From contig NZ_WUMN01000004.1 in NCBI RefSeq assembly GCF_009826935.1, forward strand, positions 124,001-188,000: DNA of 64,000 bases. Reading direction: 5' to 3'. The position numbers and the translations under genes were made by a program. This document shows, one piece after another, positions 61,861 through 64,000 of the stretch (the first letter of the stretch is position 1; each line of letters opens with the position of its first letter). Source of the stretch: Flavobacterium sp. Sd200 (GTDB lineage Bacteria; Bacteroidota; Bacteroidia; Flavobacteriales; Flavobacteriaceae). Below the pieces are notes generated by a model. It saw only the letters and a program-made list of their open reading frames with translations, was not told where the DNA came from and searched no databases.

Positions 61861-62916
61861 ATGTGCAAAAATTTAATTTTGTTGTTTTTTGTTGCCTTTT
61901 CCTATGCCCAACAGCAACCGATTTCTCTTCCTCCGGGCGACTGGGTAGTTGTAAATACCGAACTCAAAGATGGCAGTAAAATTTTGGAGCCCACTATAGA
62001 AGACTCCGATTATAAAGAGTACAGGATTACTAAAAAGGAAATTTGTATTGTGTATGATGCTATACACCGTAATGCCAATGACAAGTCTTCGTGCGTGAGC
62101 TATAATGCTTTGCCAAATAATGTGATCCGCACATCGGCCCTGAAATTTTATACCATAGAGAAAGCTACTAAGGATACCCTAGTATTAACAGATAAGAATG
62201 GTAAGGTTTCTAATGATAAAATTAGACGTTTTACCATGATTAGGAGAGATGCCCTGGTGGAAAAAGAAAAACAAAAAAGTAATGGGCAAACAATTGTAAC
62301 AGCCAGTAAATATTTTTCTCCTGCCTGCTCTATATGGCTGGAAGAAGAACTTTACAGAGCGTTAAAAAAGAACCTTAAAGAATTTGCTGTTATAGGGAAG
62401 ATAGTTTTTCATCCGAAACTTAAAACAATGGAAACCGTTGTTACATCTTCTAAGTCGCACGATGCTGAGACCGCAGCTACTATAAAGAGGGTTTTGGATA
62501 AGAGTTATAAAAACTGGAATCTTGATCAGTTTGCGGCATATGATGCTGTAGAGTTGCCTTTTGTCTTAATGAGCAGAGACAACTATTTTTATCATAGTAT
62601 ACGGTTTTACTATTTTACAAATGATATAAGTGCGGTGCGTTTAAAACAGGGAGGTTCAATGTTTGACAAAGGGCTTGCTAAAGTAGCTTTTGACGAAGGG
62701 TTAAAGGCTATTTTGAATAAAGACTACAAAGAGGCTATTGAGCTTTTTGAGTATGCCTATCAACTGGACCCCATGAATATTGATGCGATCTATAATAAGG
62801 CCGCTATGCTGTATAAATCCGGCGATGTAGAAAATGCCTGCCTTACATGGAAAGAAATAGCTTCTATGGGGCAGGCCGAGGCAGAAACCATGTGTAAAAC
62901 CTATTGCAATAAGTAA
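61861..62916 (+). CDS. Exported TPR-containing protein
   Basis: From the ATG at 61861 (351 residues) the protein begins MCKNLILLFFVAFSYAQQ, a signal peptide. The reading frame also has a GTG three codons upstream. The C-terminal region (about 265-350) has a TPR-like pair, DYKEAIELFEYAYQLDP and MNIDAIYNKAAMLYKSGDVENACLTWKEIASMGQAEAE. The middle part, with NLKEFAVIGKIVFHPKLKTM, is unrecognised; TonB-like energy-transduction domains can have similar strands but I cannot confirm that. Confidence 0.65.
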   Translation: MCKNLILLFFVAFSYAQQQPISLPPGDWVVVNTELKDGSKILEPTIEDSDYKEYRITKKEICIVYDAIHRNANDKSSCVSYNALPNNVIRTSALKFYTIEKATKDTLVLTDKNGKVSNDKIRRFTMIRRDALVEKEKQKSNGQTIVTASKYFSPACSIWLEEELYRALKKNLKEFAVIGKIVFHPKLKTMETVVTSSKSHDAETAATIKRVLDKSYKNWNLDQFAAYDAVELPFVLMSRDNYFYHSIRFYYFTNDISAVRLKQGGSMFDKGLAKVAFDEGLKAILNKDYKEAIELFEYAYQLDPMNIDAIYNKAAMLYKSGDVENACLTWKEIASMGQAEAETMCKTYCNK

Positions 62917-63019
62917 TTCTGATTATTGGTTGTATTAATAGGGTTAGACAGAGCAATAGTACAATTTGTGTATTGTTTGGCTTGGCTTTTTGTCTGCAAA
63001 TTGCATACATTTGAAAAAT

Positions 63020-63946
63020 ATGAAGATCGATTCGCAATTACAAAAAATATCGGCATTTAAAAGCCTTGAACTTTTGGCTAACCAAATAGTAGAAGGGTTT
63101 ATATCGGGCATGCACAAAAGTCCCTTTCATGGTTTCTCTGCTGAGTTTGCCGAGCATAAAGTGTATAACCCCGGCGAAAGTACCAAAAGCATAGACTGGA
63201 AATTGTATGCGCGTACCGACAGGTTGTATTCTAAACGATATGAAGAAGAAACCAATCTGCGTTGCCACCTTATTATAGACAATTCGTCGTCCATGCATTA
63301 TCCTGCTTTAAAAGAAGGACAGCCTTTTTATGAAAATAAAATTGGGTTTTCTGTACTGGCATCGGCAGTGCTTATGGATTTGCTAAAACGCCAGCGCGAT
63401 GCTGTTGGCTTAAGTATATATTCGGATAATTATGAGTACTATGCCCCCGAAAAGGGTAGTGGACGCCACCATCGCATGCTTATAGATAAGCTTGAAGGTG
63501 TGCTGGCAACACCAAAGAGTAGTAAAGCCACACAAACTACTGCTTTTTTGCACCAGATAGCTCAAAAAATGCACAGGCGCTCGATGATCATATTGTTTAC
63601 AGATATGTTTCAACCCGGTAATGACGAAGAACTGTTTAGTGCCCTTCAGCACTTAAAGCACGATAAGCACAAAGTGGTGTTATTTCATGTAATTGATAAA
63701 AAAACAGAACTTGGCTTTGAGTTTGACAATGCCCCGCGCAAATTTATTGATCTTGAAAGCGGTGAGGAAGTAAACCTTTTTGCCGAAAACGTAAAGCAGG
63801 AATACGAAAAACAAGTGGCTGCTTACTTTAAAAAAGTAGCCGATACCTGTATGCAATATCAAATTAAGTATGTGCCGGTATCTGTACATGAAAGTTTTGA
63901 AAAAATAATGACTATCTATCTTGTTGAAAAACAAAAGTTTGGTTAG
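63020..63946 (+). CDS. DUF58-domain protein (von Willebrand-like)
   Basis: From the ATG at 63020, 308 residues. DUF58 signature GEFSTKSIDWKLYARTDRLY-type segment (here PGESTKSIDWKLYARTDRLY), then the MIDAS-like metal motif DNSSSM (about 94-99) of a von Willebrand A fold. Found in operons with MoxR ATPases and BatA/BatD-type genes, none of which is in view on the right edge. May be a cell-envelope maintenance or stress factor. Confidence 0.88.
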   Translation: MKIDSQLQKISAFKSLELLANQIVEGFISGMHKSPFHGFSAEFAEHKVYNPGESTKSIDWKLYARTDRLYSKRYEEETNLRCHLIIDNSSSMHYPALKEGQPFYENKIGFSVLASAVLMDLLKRQRDAVGLSIYSDNYEYYAPEKGSGRHHRMLIDKLEGVLATPKSSKATQTTAFLHQIAQKMHRRSMIILFTDMFQPGNDEELFSALQHLKHDKHKVVLFHVIDKKTELGFEFDNAPRKFIDLESGEEVNLFAENVKQEYEKQVAAYFKKVADTCMQYQIKYVPVSVHESFEKIMTIYLVEKQKFG

Positions 63947-64000
63947 TTGTTTTGAAAATATTTTTGATTTTTTGTAAAAAACGTTTGCAGGATTCAAAAA

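Noticed and set aside
1..64000. tRNA or rRNA genes in gaps
   Set aside because: No tRNA-like arm patterns such as TTCGAATCC with a matching acceptor stem were noticed in the intergenic regions.

Overview
The window looks like chromosomal DNA of a Flavobacteriaceae bacterium (phylum Bacteroidota, Flavobacterium-like). The evidence is a set of Bacteroidota-type promoters (TTG, about 20 bases, then TAnnTTTG), a Por-type (type IX) C-terminal sorting domain on a large secreted protein, families typical of the phylum (DUF5686, DUF3050, DUF2490, DUF4369-TlpA, DUF2157/DUF4401/GDYXXLXY, OmpP1/FadL plus SGNH lipoprotein), and a DNA polymerase III alpha subunit carrying its own proofreading exonuclease domain. 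No tRNA, rRNA, CRISPR array, prophage or intact insertion sequence was found.

Layout. 1-1000: gene-free, with hairpins, a LytTR-like direct repeat and a REP-like repeat cluster. 1-5.7 kb: protein quality control (clpX, clpP, tig) and purT, all on the minus strand. 6-8.4 kb: a lipoprotein and an AsmA-like protein. 8.6-11.9 kb: OmpP1/FadL porin and SGNH lipoprotein operon, then a small holin-like membrane protein. 11.9-15.1 kb: fabH and htpG. 15.3-23.5 kb: accessory region with a Fic protein and overlapping secreted partner, a flavin/PLP-oxidase-fold protein, an L,D-transpeptidase-like protein, the DUF2157-DUF4401-GDYXXLXY operon, a truncated serine hydrolase remnant next to a repeat element, and DUF3050. 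23.9-34 kb: glutaryl-CoA dehydrogenase-like enzyme, trmN6-like methyltransferase, rimM, rpsP, an RRM protein and dnaE. 34-37.5 kb: trxA, repeats, a TlpA-like protein and a DUF2490 protein. 37.7-43.6 kb: B12-dependent ribonucleotide reductase, then MscS, SDR, beta-barrel and Crp/Fnr genes packed together. 43.8-51 kb: an exported DJ-1/PfpI protein behind a perfect CRP-type site, rpoN, an AhpD-like protein, a second Crp/Fnr gene and asnS. 51-58.7 kb: a VOC-MarR pair behind a 33-bp palindromic operator, a CotH-type secreted protein, SugE/Gdx and DUF5686. 58.9-63.9 kb: frr, pyrH, patatin, thioredoxin-like, TPR and DUF58 genes.

The most unusual layer is non-coding. At least four intergenic repeats (about 22.4, 35.3, 44.6 and 48.4 kb) share similar imperfect terminal inverted repeats (consensus near ATACCAnnTAT) but carry different palindromic cores. 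Two are near-identical 220-bp copies in opposite orientation, and one abuts the broken serine hydrolase gene. Other long imperfect palindromes and REP-like units fill most of the larger gaps. Three regulatory sites can be read with some precision: a palindrome over the VOC-MarR promoter, a TGTGA-N6-TCACA site between a Crp-family gene and the DJ-1 gene, and a dyad over the sugE promoter.
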